In this document: positions 42,559-54,425 of the stretch, in pieces | Layout: the number at the start of each line of letters is the position of its first letter | How positions within the stretch are numbered: position 1 is the stretch's first letter | Source: Calycina herbarum | Lineage: Eukaryota; Ascomycota; Leotiomycetes; Helotiales; Pezizellaceae | Direction: 5' to 3' | NCBI GenBank assembly: GCA_001414485.1 | Contig: LLEY01000020.1 | Span: 248,001 to 312,000, forward strand | Length of the DNA stretch: 64,000 nucleotides | Made by a program: the position numbers and the translations under genes | The notes under the pieces: model-generated | Databases searched by the model: none | What the model saw: only the letters and a program-made list of their open reading frames with translations | What the model was told of the DNA's origin: nothing

Positions 42559-44994
42559 GGTGGATTCACCCAGTTGAACAAGATGGAACCAAGAGCTTCA
42601 GCGTGTCTTTGATGGCGTGAAGCATGGGGAAAGAGACGCGCTCGTTAGGCAGAAGTACACGCCCTGTCACGGCCACAAACACCGCAAATTTACCCCGCAT
42701 TTATCCATGGAGGCAGTCCTTCAACAATATGTTTACATGGTATTTATAATATAGATTACACCAAGTGTGAAGGTAGCAAAAATCAAGTTACAAGTATTAT
42801 CCCAGAAGGAGGTATGACCCGCTGTGATTAGCATATTGTAAGGCTATTCACGCATCCACGTCATGTCATTTTTCGACGGCCACGCGAGACATGTGCTTCT
42901 ACCCAAACCACCCAAATCGTCCAGGAGATCCGGAAAAGGGCCTTGGGCCAGTTTATGAAGGTTGTGTACCTCGCCGAATGCGACAGGTCACTGATAAAGT
43001 CCGTCTCCTTTGGAACTCATGCATGCGCTAAGTCGATCGATCCAGTGGCCACCCGGGATTATTATACAAAGTTACATTATCAATGAGTGTAGTTCCATTG
43101 GATATCAAATTCTCCAGCGGGATTATCAAAAACGAGGCCCGTAATCCCATGCGAGCTGGAAATAAAGGTCGTACAAGGCTTATGATGATGACCTGCAGTA
43201 TGCTGCGAAGGATCCGGATTTATCCCCGGCTTTTTTCCCGTAGTTATTCGATTAAAACGACACAATCTGAAAGGTACGGAAATACTGTAGTAGTTCGAGG
43301 CACTTGCCACACCGTCTATTGTTATACTATGTTTTTCCTTGCTTTTTGAGACGTCTTCTTGGGAACTGTTCGAGTACCGATACCGGATCTTAAACCCGCC
43401 CCACAAGAGAGAAAAGACCCTCTTCCCGATCAGAGTTCAAAGTCCAAGAGGCCTGAGTATCAATGGAAGCGGTGAATGCGGGATAGATGCCGGATCACCC
43501 CGCCCGGGAATTTCAAAAACACCAAAGGCTTGATGATCGGCAAGAATAGGAAAAGAGAGAATGGTCTGATGAATACGTGTTATTAATGAAACATGCTTCT
43601 TCTTTCTTCTTCTTGCGGGAACCTGAGACTCTTCAGGAGTGGATGGGACGAACGAGGTGATGGGTGATGGCCGCCATTTGTTGGATGAACGCCGGACAAT
43701 TGAGAAGCTCCACCCACATTTGCCAGCTCAAAATGATGCTGTGGACAGTGGTTCGTGGACACTGGACAGACCCCCACGTTGCGTGTGTGCTGCTCGGGCG
43801 CCGGTGAAGCCTAAAGACTGAGATTGGAACACCGGACAAGAGCTTGTTGACTCGTTCGGGTGTCTGTAGGTTGCTAGCCTAGCTTATTGATAAGAGATGA
43901 GATGGGTGGGAGAGGAGTTGGTGATGTTGTTGACAATTCGGTAAAAAGGTGGCCAAATATCCAGCTCTTCTCTCTTCCCTAGAGCTTCCCTACGCTTCCT
44001 GCCATGCTAGTCCATTTGTCACAGCCGGCATCAGTTGTTTCAATATCAACTCGCGAGCCTGAAATACTCGTACCTAGTCACTGGTCCTGGTCAGTCCGGT
44101 GCTTCCGATTCTCTGTTTCGGGACGGGCCAGGGCTCCGCCGATGAAATAGGGCTCCCATTACCACGGTTTTCAGCCCGTAGCTTTAGCCTTAGCCTTCGA
44201 CGCGCAGTGGGTGGTTGATGGGATATCTTTGAGGCAAAATGGCTTGACACCAGATTGCGGTGTAACTCTTGCTCGTCGGGTGTTGTGTTCTCGTAGGTTG
44301 AGATGAATTGGTGACTCCTCGTGGCTCGCTGCATTGGGTTGGAGATGTGCCTGGGACGCCGTGTTCCAGTTTGATAGGTTCTGCCTCTTTTGATAGAGGA
44401 ACGCAGTGTTCTCTTGGCACCTGCCTTGTCCCGAAGAAAGCGCATCAACACCCCTGGACAACTCGCACGAGCAATCCCTTATCAGCTCCCACCAGCCAAC
44501 CTGGAAGTCACCCCAAGGCCCAAGGGCGATCATGCACCCCATACATCCATCCCTTGAAGGATCCCACGCTCACTCACTCACCATCTCACTCTGACTTGCT
44601 TACTTCTTCCTCCTCAACCAACTGTGTCCTTCTCTCCGCCACAACACCCACGCTCTTAGTGATCTTGAAAGAAAATACCCTGACTTTTCAATTCTCATGC
44701 TATCCTGACCTCTCCCTTGGAAGCCAAGCTTGAAATGCCTCACCAGTCCCACCAAACAGCCCTCTGCAACGAACTGTTGGTAACGGTACGCGGCTGCTTC
44801 CAGCGATAAGCCCTTTCCTTCCCTCCCCGAAATCGACCTGCGATCCTATTTCGACCTCCGCGCTACCGTTCGAAAATACCTCCGAACCGTCTATCTAGAC
44901 CCCAAAACAAAACAAATATCTATCGCAGGTTCTTATCAAGTAATAGTCTCGTCCACGGCTCACTCCGAAGGCACGCGACCTCCGAGCTTGAACC
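42559..44994. other. Long intergenic region
   Basis: It contains the LIG4 promoter on the left and a long leader of the next plus-strand gene on the right. Short open frames lack motifs. A 70-codon open stretch at about 44780-45055 (reading EIDLRSYFDLRATVRKYLR) looks protein-like but is closed by a stop directly upstream and has no ATG; it may be a lost exon or chance. Confidence 0.35.
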
Positions 44995-46419
44995 ATGTTG
45001 GCTCCTCGAAGCTACCTCTTCACTTCGCAGCATACGAAGGAATCAAAATATGATCGCCCAAGAGCTGGAAAGAGAAAGAATTCTCTCCCAAAACCCGAAG
45101 TCACAGCTACCATGACTCCTACAAAAACGACGACCTCACTAGTTGTCAATGAACCTAGTTCACGACCAATAACGCCTTCTTCACCAGTCGTTATCCCCCT
45201 TCGAGGGCACCACGATAATTCCCACGAAAGCCACCAAAGACCGAAATTCAGAAAAGAAAGACAACATGGGAGGAGGCAACGGACCGTACATTCCCCAGAC
45301 GCCTTGTCACCCTCAGTTGCAGCCCTTCTCGCTATCACTCAAATTCCAGCCCAAAGAATGGGTAGCTCTACCCGACGATCCACAGGACAAAGGTTGACGG
45401 TCGATGCGATATTGCAACACACTGGGGTCACGGAAAAGGAGTATAGCATGTCTCTCGGACGAAGTCCGCTAGATCTTCTGCTTTCTCCACCAGACGAATT
45501 ATTGGAGGACGATTTAGCTGGAAGCGAGACAGGCCAGGAGTCGGTCATGTCGGGACGAACGTTGTCAAGCGAGTCTATGCCCTCATTAGATGATGATTGT
45601 AGTGAAGCTTCACCATCACTAAATTCTTTGGTTACACCAAGTTCCCGAGGTCGAAGGTCACTTCCTTCAAGAAGGATACGACAGTTCAGTAGTGATAGTA
45701 CTACCGCGGAACACCCATTGTCAACGCCAGATGTCAACATCGAGGAGCTTGATTTTCGGGTATATCAAAAAGAGCAGGATCAGGATCAGCCAGACTTCAC
45801 ATCAAGCACTGCAGAGACCCAACCTCGCCGCCGATCAGCCTTTAAGTCAAACCTCACTGCCTCGTTGCGTGCTTTACGATCGGCCGCGAAGTCATTCTCA
45901 GCTCTTACAACACCTATGATTACACCGGACGATTTTCTGACGAGGTCGATAATTTCTATAGATCCACAGGTCCCTTTTACGGACGAACGAATGCCTCCCC
46001 GACTTGAAGACACTCCGACTCCAGCACTACGCCGATATCTTAACCCTACGACAAACGCTCCCATCGAAGCTCATATGACTATGCCAGCAGCTACAAAATG
46101 TACAGCGTCGATACAGATGGAAACTTATAAAGTCTCACGGTCTGCCCGAGGGACCTCGCCTAGTGTTATCAGTCGTCGTACGCAGACAACCAAAGATACA
46201 TTCGATTCTGGACCAGTGCCGCGCCAACGAGAGATGCGTGAGAACAGCGACTTCATACGAATTGCAGTCATGGAAATGGCTATGCGACGCAAAGGGAAAC
46301 TGGATGACCAGAAGCCCGGCAGAGCCAAATGGGCACTCCCACCAAAAAAGGAATCCACTAAAGAGTACGAAATTGGGAAGGATGGTGTCCCGTTGAGATG
46401 GATTGCTCATTCTCAATGA
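44995..46419 (+). CDS. Uncharacterised Ser/Thr/Arg-rich fungal protein
   Basis: A single-exon open frame of 474 residues; the methionine at 45112 (MTPTKTTTS) is an equally plausible start, giving 435. The protein is mostly low-complexity, rich in Ser, Thr, Arg and Pro, and probably disordered. More ordered patches are the segment around VDAILQHTGVTEKEYSMSLG with an acidic DELLEDDLAGSE stretch after it. A helical block, FIRIAVMEMAMRRKGKLDD, lies near the C-terminus, followed by RAKWALPPKKE. Many S/TP sites suggest a phosphoprotein. No known domain is recognised. I regard it as a real gene because of the long frame, regular codon use and the ordered patches. Confidence 0.7.
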   Translation: MLAPRSYLFTSQHTKESKYDRPRAGKRKNSLPKPEVTATMTPTKTTTSLVVNEPSSRPITPSSPVVIPLRGHHDNSHESHQRPKFRKERQHGRRQRTVHSPDALSPSVAALLAITQIPAQRMGSSTRRSTGQRLTVDAILQHTGVTEKEYSMSLGRSPLDLLLSPPDELLEDDLAGSETGQESVMSGRTLSSESMPSLDDDCSEASPSLNSLVTPSSRGRRSLPSRRIRQFSSDSTTAEHPLSTPDVNIEELDFRVYQKEQDQDQPDFTSSTAETQPRRRSAFKSNLTASLRALRSAAKSFSALTTPMITPDDFLTRSIISIDPQVPFTDERMPPRLEDTPTPALRRYLNPTTNAPIEAHMTMPAATKCTASIQMETYKVSRSARGTSPSVISRRTQTTKDTFDSGPVPRQREMRENSDFIRIAVMEMAMRRKGKLDDQKPGRAKWALPPKKESTKEYEIGKDGVPLRWIAHSQ

Positions 46420-48050
46420 TGTTAGTACCAACTCAGCGCCAGCCGAGGCGTCAGCTTCCTTGCCGATGGACTCCGACAGTTTTCATTCGTAATCATGACA
46501 CTCCCATCGGGCAACCTCGTGTGGCCTGCACGCCTAATCCCTTCCACCTTCTAGAAACGTTCTTGCAGGGAAAACCGGGAGTTGACACCACTCAAACGTT
46601 GGAGCTCCACTGACGGGCGGGAGAAAAAACCGGAACAGCTTCCTATCGCGGGCCCAGGATCCGACTTTGAAACCTTAATTTCATGGGGGTAAGGGGTTTT
46701 TTCACGATCGCTATAGCCACCCGGCAAAAAAGAGTACGGCGAGATGGATATTATCCTCGAGCCAGGGAAAGCCAGGGCAGCCACCAAGGCTGCAACCGCA
46801 GGAGGTTGGCCGCATGCCCGATGGCATGTACTCCGAGTTCTACGAATCCAGGCACGAAAGTCAAGAACCCAGCAATTGGGTGTGAGTTAATAAGCGCGTC
46901 TACACCGACTCGTCACCGATCGCGCAAAGAAAAACTCGTCATGCTAGTGGCTGGACGATGCAAAGTTCTTACCGGCTCGTTCTCTGCACAATTGGCAGCT
47001 ACTGAAGATTTACAAACATCTGTTTTTACTGTGTGTGGGTCATGCATGAGGGGGTTGGGCTGCCTTGCAGAATCCCGTTCAAGAAGGTCATCTGACACTG
47101 TCAAAACCATCGAGGGTTTACAACATGCATGAAGGTTCTTGTGCCCTATGCAGAAGATTGAATATGCAGCGTGGGATGCGCACCTCGCTGAAACTTTCCC
47201 TTATTTATGCTTCTCTTATGAAGACTTTCCTTTGTTATCTTTTACATCATATCTTGGAATTTGAGCGCGGCGTATCTTGCCGACATCGGTATGTTTAGGA
47301 GTTCTATCTGCATTTCTGGCTGGAATTACATTGCGGTAGAGAGGGTTGGAACTGCCAACGGAGTTTTACATTTGGGGGATACCTACATTTTTTACGGCTT
47401 CATTTACACGTTTCAAAGCATTTTCAAGGCAGGCGAGACCTGCCATCGTTCAAAGGGGGGTAGAGAACTATCTAGACTGTAGAAGAGTTTAAACCATAGG
47501 TAGCTCAAGATAAAAGTTTACAAAATTGACAAAATTGACAATCAAGATGGGATTTCCAGTACCTTCTGGGGAAACGCTGCCTAGCCTAGATGGGCCTAAC
47601 TACTGCGCGAGTTTCGAATTAGCATACTTCTAGAAAAGCGACTTCAACTACTCTGATTTAGCAAGCTGAGAAATCTGCTAGGAATACCGTCAAGATTATG
47701 AAGTCGCCTGTTTCCTCTTCTCAGTTGAAATCCTCTTCAGTCCGGACTTGAGGTCGCTCTTCCTCGACCTGGCGCAAGATCAAAATCCGGGGTCATCTGG
47801 AAGTTGGATAAGGTGGCACCGGTTCACATCACCAAGCCAGTCATGTGACGCAGCCTTGTCCCAAAATAAGTGGCAAAGGGTTGTCATTACCGGGGAGCTT
47901 ACCTTGCATCCAACATGCTTGGAGCTTCCCGGAGGCTCGGATTGCAAACTTTCTAATCAACAACAACACAGATGATCGTCATCTTCCCCCTATGTCTGAA
48001 CGCCTTTCTATCAAGCCGGTATCACGAACTTTCACCATCGCGGCCGCCCG
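46420..48050. other. Intergenic region
   Basis: No gene is seen in 1.6 kb. It should hold the 3' flank of the Ser-rich protein gene and the promoter and leader of the IRS4 gene. CATGCATGA-type palindromes occur near 47040 and 47130. Confidence 0.4.
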
Positions 48051-49826
48051 ATGAGTGCCAATAATCGGCCTAGCAAGGATGCCACTACATCAAGCGCGGC
48101 CCTTAGGGGAGCAGCTCTCGCGTTTGGCAAGCCGCCTGTGAAACCGAAGCCGAAGTCCAATACATACAGTGGGAGTAATGGTGCGCTTGCTGCGGCAACC
48201 AAAGCTGGTGGAGGAGGAGGAGGATCAACACAGGCAACCTCAAAGAACCTCTCGAAGTTCGAACCAACGAAAGGAAACGAGCGGCCGGGTTATATGGGAT
48301 TTGATGGAACTGGTGGAAGTCCGAACAATAGACAACACCCCACGGAGCGAAGCCCTTCTATACAGCGGATACAACAGAATGAAACTGGCAGGAATGGTGG
48401 CAATGGTGGAAATGGACTGCTTCGGGTAGACCAGGCAAGGTCGGCATCATACATCGCAGCGAACCTTGCGGCTTCGAGATCTCCATCTGCCAGTCCTGGG
48501 CAGTCCCCAAATGTCACTGGAAACCAAAGGTCTTCTATGAACTCTGCGAGGGAAGCTAGAAGTACACAGAGATCTCTATCTCCTCTGAAGAGCAGCAGTT
48601 CCTCAAGAAGTTCCGACCTAGATCTCTCTTCCATTCCACCAACCACATCTTTAATAAGTATGTTCGAGAAGTCTAAAACGAGGCCCATCAGTTTGCCTCC
48701 AACGAAGAAACCTGTAGCTGCCTCTTCTCGCGTTAATGACTACTCTCCGAGTCGACAGCGAGCTCGTGTTCCTACGAGAGCACGTACGCCTTCTCCTCGT
48801 CCCAAACCCAAACCAGAGTTAAGACCCCGAGCACGTACTCCATCGCCAGTGCCAGTTACAAAATCCCGGAAACCAGAAAAGCCACAAGCACCTCTACGAG
48901 TTCAACCTCCCAGCATACCAGATGAGCCTAGCAAAGTACAAAGGCCGCCGCCCCCAGTGACGCCAGCTAAGCCAAAATCAATCCCATCAAGGCCCATTCC
49001 AGAAACCCAAAAAGAGGAGGAGGAAGGAGAGGCTTCCTCTGACGATTCTTTTGTTTCAGCATCAGATTATAAACCTTCATTTCGAGCGGAACTCCAACAA
49101 AGACGCTTTAACTCTACATCCGGGGCATCTACCAAATCATCCGTGACTGTCGACTCATTGGCCAACGCTATTGTTGCTAGTAGTCTAGCATCTTCTAGAG
49201 CTGCCTCGCCTTCTTCAAATCTCCTCCCGCCACCACCTCCTACTCGCCGGGGGGCGAGAAGACATTTGTTCCACAGTAGTAACAACAACTCGAGATCAGC
49301 CAGTCCTCAAAAGGTCGACAAGAACCCGAAGCCTCCGGGATTACGAACCACTATGAGGAAGCCCCCCAAGCCGGACGAAGAGATCGACGAAGGCGCAAAG
49401 CGTCGGACGAAAAAGGCCCATCTTATGAAAAAACATCCCAACAAGCACCATGAAGGTGATCGCAAGCGATGGCGGGATGAAATCACTGAACGGGAACGGA
49501 AGCGTTATGAAGCTGTTTGGGCTAGTAACAAGAACTTGCATATGTCGCCTTCTACTCCTAATGCTGATCGGGAAACTTCTGTCTGCAATCTTGTGGTGCG
49601 GGATATTTGGTCGAGGTCTCGGCTTCATTTTGATGAACTTGCGGAGGCCTATGAGCTCATTGATCGTACGGGCAGGGGGTATCTGGGGAAGGAGGAGTTT
49701 GTTGTGGGCCTTTGGCTCGTGGACCAAAGGCTAAAGGGGAGGAAGTTGCCCATAAGGGTTAGCAATAGTGTGTGGCAGAGCGTGGGAGTTTTGAGCGGGA
49801 TCAAGGTCAAGACTGTGAAGCATTAG
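48051..49826 (+). CDS. irs4: EH-domain protein IRS4/TAX4-like
   Basis: An intron-less 591-residue protein. The first 450 residues are disordered, with many Ser/Pro/Arg motifs, poly-Gly, [10 protein letters not shown] and proline-rich blocks. The C-terminal about 130 residues form an EH domain: a basic [21 protein letters not shown] lead-in, then [29 protein letters not shown] and [22 protein letters not shown]. Position and sequence match Irs4/Tax4, which in yeast bind the inositol 5-phosphatase Inp51, regulate phosphatidylinositol 4,5-bisphosphate and affect rDNA silencing and autophagy. The start at 48051 is supported by a stop-rich upstream frame and by coding-like sequence from the first codons. 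Confidence 0.88.
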   Translation: MSANNRPSKDATTSSAALRGAALAFGKPPVKPKPKSNTYSGSNGALAAATKAGGGGGGSTQATSKNLSKFEPTKGNERPGYMGFDGTGGSPNNRQHPTERSPSIQRIQQNETGRNGGNGGNGLLRVDQARSASYIAANLAASRSPSASPGQSPNVTGNQRSSMNSAREARSTQRSLSPLKSSSSSRSSDLDLSSIPPTTSLISMFEKSKTRPISLPPTKKPVAASSRVNDYSPSRQRARVPTRARTPSPRPKPKPELRPRARTPSPVPVTKSRKPEKPQAPLRVQPPSIPDEPSKVQRPPPPVTPAKPKSIPSRPIPETQKEEEEGEASSDDSFVSASDYKPSFRAELQQRRFNSTSGASTKSSVTVDSLANAIVASSLASSRAASPSSNLLPPPPPTRRGARRHLFHSSNNNSRSASPQKVDKNPKPPGLRTTMRKPPKPDEEIDEGAKRRTKKAHLMKKHPNKHHEGDRKRWRDEITERERKRYEAVWASNKNLHMSPSTPNADRETSVCNLVVRDIWSRSRLHFDELAEAYELIDRTGRGYLGKEEFVVGLWLVDQRLKGRKLPIRVSNSVWQSVGVLSGIKVKTVKH

Positions 49827-50598
49827 GGCTCTCGCAGATTTCTTGCAGAGCAGCGAGGTTATGGACCACAGGGGATGTTGGTGGTTGGAAGTTGGAGGGA
49901 CTGTAAGAGAAATGGGTTCTATAGATGGCTAGATGGTTGGGGATTGGCTTTGAGAGATTACTTAATACCCGGGTGTTTGAATAGGGCGTTTTTTTGGTGT
50001 TTGGGATTTGAGGTAGACTGGTAATGAGACGAGGTTCTGAATAGCCTTTTGGCAATTTTTTGGGTACTTATATTGTTGATGGGTCATTTCTACCTATATT
50101 GTACTTCTGTTATTTCTTTGACCTTCCGGCACAATTGGGTTGCTGTCATCGTTGGTTGCTGGCCTGCAAGTGCGAGATCGCATTGTTTTTTGACTTTGGG
50201 ATGGGTTGGCCATGTTCCAAGTGGAAAGAAAATCTGCTGGGTCTCCGTGCAATTGTCATGGGCTTTTTATACCGAATGAAAGAGTAGTTCTTTTGAAGCG
50301 ATGGAGATAGGTCTTCTCATACACGCTACGATCAATGTCGGTTCCATCAAGATCAATTCTGCCCTCAATTTCAGACTGGGTCACTCTGCGGAAGCCACGT
50401 CTAATTCTCATTCAGCGCCTCGTCTCTCTATCTCCTTTGACTTCCGTTGCATCGCCCACTTTTTGAGGTGGATAGGGGATCAAGAATAGTTTCTCATCTC
50501 TGTTCCATATTGCCATCATTTTTCTACATTTGGTTTTCTCTAAGCAAGATCACATCCTTCAACCCCATCCTTTCAATCCCAATCACTATCCCTCTCTC
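49827..50598. other. Convergent intergenic region
   Basis: 3' flanks of the IRS4 gene (plus) and the M28 peptidase gene (minus). No gene is seen. Confidence 0.45.
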
Positions 50599-52429
50599 TC
50601 AAGCAGGGAAAGGGAACACAGCCGGGCTCTTGTGCCCATTCGCCCCTACACTTCTTACCCCAAAAACAACATTATCCTTACTACGGAAGATCTCGGAGTC
50701 AGTTATTTACCAGAAGCAGTCTTGAGAAGGACACAGAGCCTCCGAAAGAGATGAGAAAACTCGGGAACACTACGCTTACCTGATATCGACTGTTGCCGTC
50801 ACCACATCCCCAACCTCAATGTAGTGAGTCCAAACTCCTCTATCCGTTGGTCTCCAGACGATTTCATACCCTACCGCTCCTTCCACTTTTAACCAGTTTA
50901 ACTTTGTCTCGTTCGTCAATACTGTAGTATCTATAGTTACATTTCCCGGTTTCGGATTATCCGGTCCATTGGCTAGACTCCATACTCCGGCCCCTGTTAC
51001 CTTACCTACGCGGGAGATGTAGTAATAGTCGCAAAACTGGGGGAGATCTCCGTATTGTGTTCCGTTTTCTACTCGTACGTCTTGGTGCTGATGGGCGAAG
51101 TTCTCTCGTGGTTCGGTGAAACGTGCTGCTGCGTCTACTTGGAGTCAGTATACTTCTGTTGGAACGTTTTACAGATAACACGGAGCGAGATTTGGTATGA
51201 AATAATTGAGAATGTAGAATATCTCAGCTCGAGGGTCTACCCAAAGGAAGACTTTTTACCCAGAGAAAATGAGCACTCACAGCCGGCTGAAAGAAATGGG
51301 GAATGATCGCCCCCACGAAGGTACCGGTCTGTACGGTAGATGTGTTCGACAGACATGTTAGTGAGGCTGTTGGAGGCTACCTCTTGGGTGAAGCGGGCGA
51401 GGGAGCGAGAAGGGGAATCGTTTTCTCCTCCTATTGTGAGACGGCGGGCTGCTCGGGCGGTGGATTCGTTGGTGGGAATCCCTTGAGAAAAGATGCGGAT
51501 TATGTTACTGTTGTTGCGGTTGTCATCTCCTATGGGGGAGCCTACTATGTCGTTTGCTTGGTGGTGTCAGCTTGTTTTCTGATTTCTGAACCCGGCTCTC
51601 ATCTCACTTCCCACCTTAACGTGGTACTGGAAAGAAAAGAGTTATTTACTTACTCCACATCCCTTGAACATTAGCACTAGCATTTGCCAACGTCCCAGCC
51701 AAATATCCCGACCCTAAAAGGCCCTGTTCCTCACCCGCTACCGCAGCGAACTTGATCGTGGCAACCGGACGATATTTCGCCATGACCCTCGCCAATTCCA
51801 TGGAGATCGCTACCCCGGAAGCATCATCGTCTGCTCCTGGAGCGTCGTTCGTGAAATCCATGACATCGGAACGGCGAGAATCATAATGCCCACTAGATTT
51901 TTTGTCAGAGAAATCTTAAGATAAAGAGCAGGAAACCTTACGAGACGACAATAATCCTCTCCGGATCCGAGCTCCCCTTCAGAGTCGCAACAATATTAGT
52001 TATATTAGTATCCGCGGTCAGCCTTCCGCCAGCCGGTTGAATATAGCTCTGCAATTCCACTGTCATCCATCCCTCACTTTCCGCAGCGAATCCTTGATAC
52101 TCGGCCAGTAACCAATCCCTCGCTGCACCAATTCCTCGCGTAGAAGAACTTTGGTCGGATTGAGTGTGTCTTGTTCCGAACGATGCCAACTTCTCAATAA
52201 TGGCACCAATTCGCTCGGGGGAGATATCATTGAGGATGGATATTAATTCTGTAGAGGGGAGCTGGGCTGTGTATGGTGTGCCAGGTGAGGTGATTGTGAA
52301 GGTCGGATAGGCATCTAGGGCGCAGAGGTCTGAGGGGAAGGGGGTTGGTATGCTTGTGTTTTGGGAGTCTATAAATGGAAGGGAGAATAAGAGAGCTGTT
52401 ATTGCTTTGAGGAGGTTCGGGGAAAACAT
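50599..52429 (-). CDS. Secreted M28-family zinc aminopeptidase
   Basis: Five exons, 52429-51942, 51892-51654, 51556-51281, 51134-50780 and 50680-50599, give 479 residues. A hydrophobic signal peptide starts the protein. The zinc-binding and catalytic residues of family M28 are in order: His in SGHYDS, recreated across intron 1; Asp in [10 protein letters not shown]; the Glu pair in [10 protein letters not shown]; and His in [27 protein letters not shown] and [13 protein letters not shown] complete the catalytic part. The C-terminal about 100 residues form a fibronectin-like or beta-rich tail ([34 protein letters not shown]). It should cleave N-terminal residues from peptides outside the cell. 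For intron 3 several AG acceptors are available; I chose the one restoring AGYAAARF. Confidence 0.92.
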
Positions 52430-54425
52430 CTTGGGAGATGTTTAATGTACGGAGAGTAATTGAGGAAAAGAGGAAAGGGAATCAATCGCAGGATAACTTA
52501 TTACAGGGTGAGGTAAACATATGTATCCATACTCGTGTAGGGTTCTCCCCACCTTCGACATACATATGCATGCGGGGAAGAAGCTGGGAATACCGACGAG
52601 GGTATTTTCGTTCGCGGATCCTCGTAGTATCACAGATTCACAGTTACTCACTCCCAGGCCTTGATATCGTATTCAGCATCAAAATCATCAAGAACCAATC
52701 CGCGTAGTTAACAGCTCAAGCTCTAGGGCCTAAAAGATGTCGAAGTTGCTCACCTGTAGCTATCAAAGAATGACGTTCTTTACCCCTGTTTGCTGCTCAG
52801 AGCCCTGCACCAAGCTCCCCATGCCAGGGACTAAGTGTGGTTTCGATCATCGGAGCCCGTGGTACCTGGTAGATTTCAATGTGATGACGGGGCGATATGT
52901 TGAAAGAGGAAGCTGGGAATTGGGATGCCTTTTCTAGATAGGGAAGGTTGGATAAGAAGGCTGGGCGACAGGGGTAGATTTCTGGGTGGTCTTGGTGTTG
53001 AACTTAAGTTGATCGGAAATTTCATTATTTGAATGCTTCTTTAGTGTTTTTGCTTCTTGTATTTCCTGTATTTATACTTTTCACAATATCAATTTTGAAA
53101 TTATGAGCTACGATAGAGTGATGGAGATGGTATATAAGGGATTAGTTTGTAAGATAGAGCTCAAAGGTGCTATTCGCCGAAAGAAATAGACTTTTTTTAA
53201 AAACGAAGAAAAAAATCAAGCTCAGGATACTTATATCTAGTAAGGATAGATTTCTTCTTTGACCTTGCCTCTGAAATAATTCTAGCAGGTATGTCACATG
53301 ACTCCACTTTATGTTATAGATGTTTCTCGGTGTCAATTATGTTTCCTAATAACCTATAGCAATGAAATGCTCCCCCCCAGGGTTTTCAGAGAATTAGAAT
53401 TTTCTTATTGTGTTTTGAAAGGGGTTATAATCACGTGTAACTCGCCTAAGCTAATTCGGCGCTGTGAAGGATACCTGCATATAGGTGCCTTCACTTTCAA
53501 TTGTGACTCGCTCAAGTTCAGCTCAGCTCACCGCATAATTCCATTCAAACGAAGCTATTGGTAATTACATTCTGAGGAGTGATACACCGCCTCACTTTCC
53601 CGATTTTTTCTCGCTACCTACAGCAATTCAACCAACGTCTAAATAGGCGGTCAATGCCAAGATAAATCAACGGCCTTCTCCTCTTCGCCTCACTTCTTCA
53701 TTTCATTTCACTTTTAACTCACACCATTTCATTCTTCGATTTATCCTCACCTCTTCAAGATCGATCTTTGTGGTTGGAGGGTTTGCTCTCTGATCACGTT
53801 CATAGCTCCTGCGTCAATTTTTGATCTTTCGCACTTCTAGAATTCGTCCCTCTTCCTCTCTTTACAGAGCAACTCCGAGGTCGATCATCTTCATCAAACT
53901 CAGTCGATCTAGCGTCTACTTGTATTCTACTGCTTCAATCTCGAGCAACTCAGGTTCACGAATTTCGAGAGCATTGCTTGCTTAAGTGAGTCACACCTTT
54001 TAATAATCTCACCTTTACTGCGTAGATCTAAAATCTAACATCCGGCTAGTGCCTCACTTCCTCGACAGTCAGCAAGGAGTCAACCCGAACCTCAACATCC
54101 TTCTACCAATTGAGTGTACAGCTCTCTAAGAGAGCTCACGGAGTAAGGTTCTCTACTCAATCGTATCATCTTTACATTCAACTAATGACGTAGTGATATA
54201 TCTCGTTCGACATCCCAGCACAACACCTTTAGCTTCCTTTTCGGCCCTTGGAGCACGCCTTTAGGATCCTCCCTCATCGAGAAATACCACCTTTGTCCTC
54301 AAGTGTAAGTTCCACCCTACTTTCAATCACACCACCCTAACTAAACTCAGCAGCACTCGACACTGGTGCATAGCGGCCGGGTCAACAATTTACAACTTCC
54401 GTCATTCAGTCAATATCACTTTACC
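52430..54425. other. Intergenic region with probable long 5' leader
   Basis: Left part: promoter of the M28 gene. The right part, from about 53600, is CT-rich and contains GTGAGT and GTAAGT donors (near 53987 and 54304) and an AG after CTAAACTC near 54350. A spliced 5' untranslated leader for the gene at 54426 is therefore likely. No separate gene is seen. Confidence 0.4.

Noticed and set aside
44734..45055. Possible upstream exon of the Ser-rich protein gene.
   Set aside because: The open stretch is in a different frame, is preceded directly by a stop and has no acceptable intron to 44995 or 45112.
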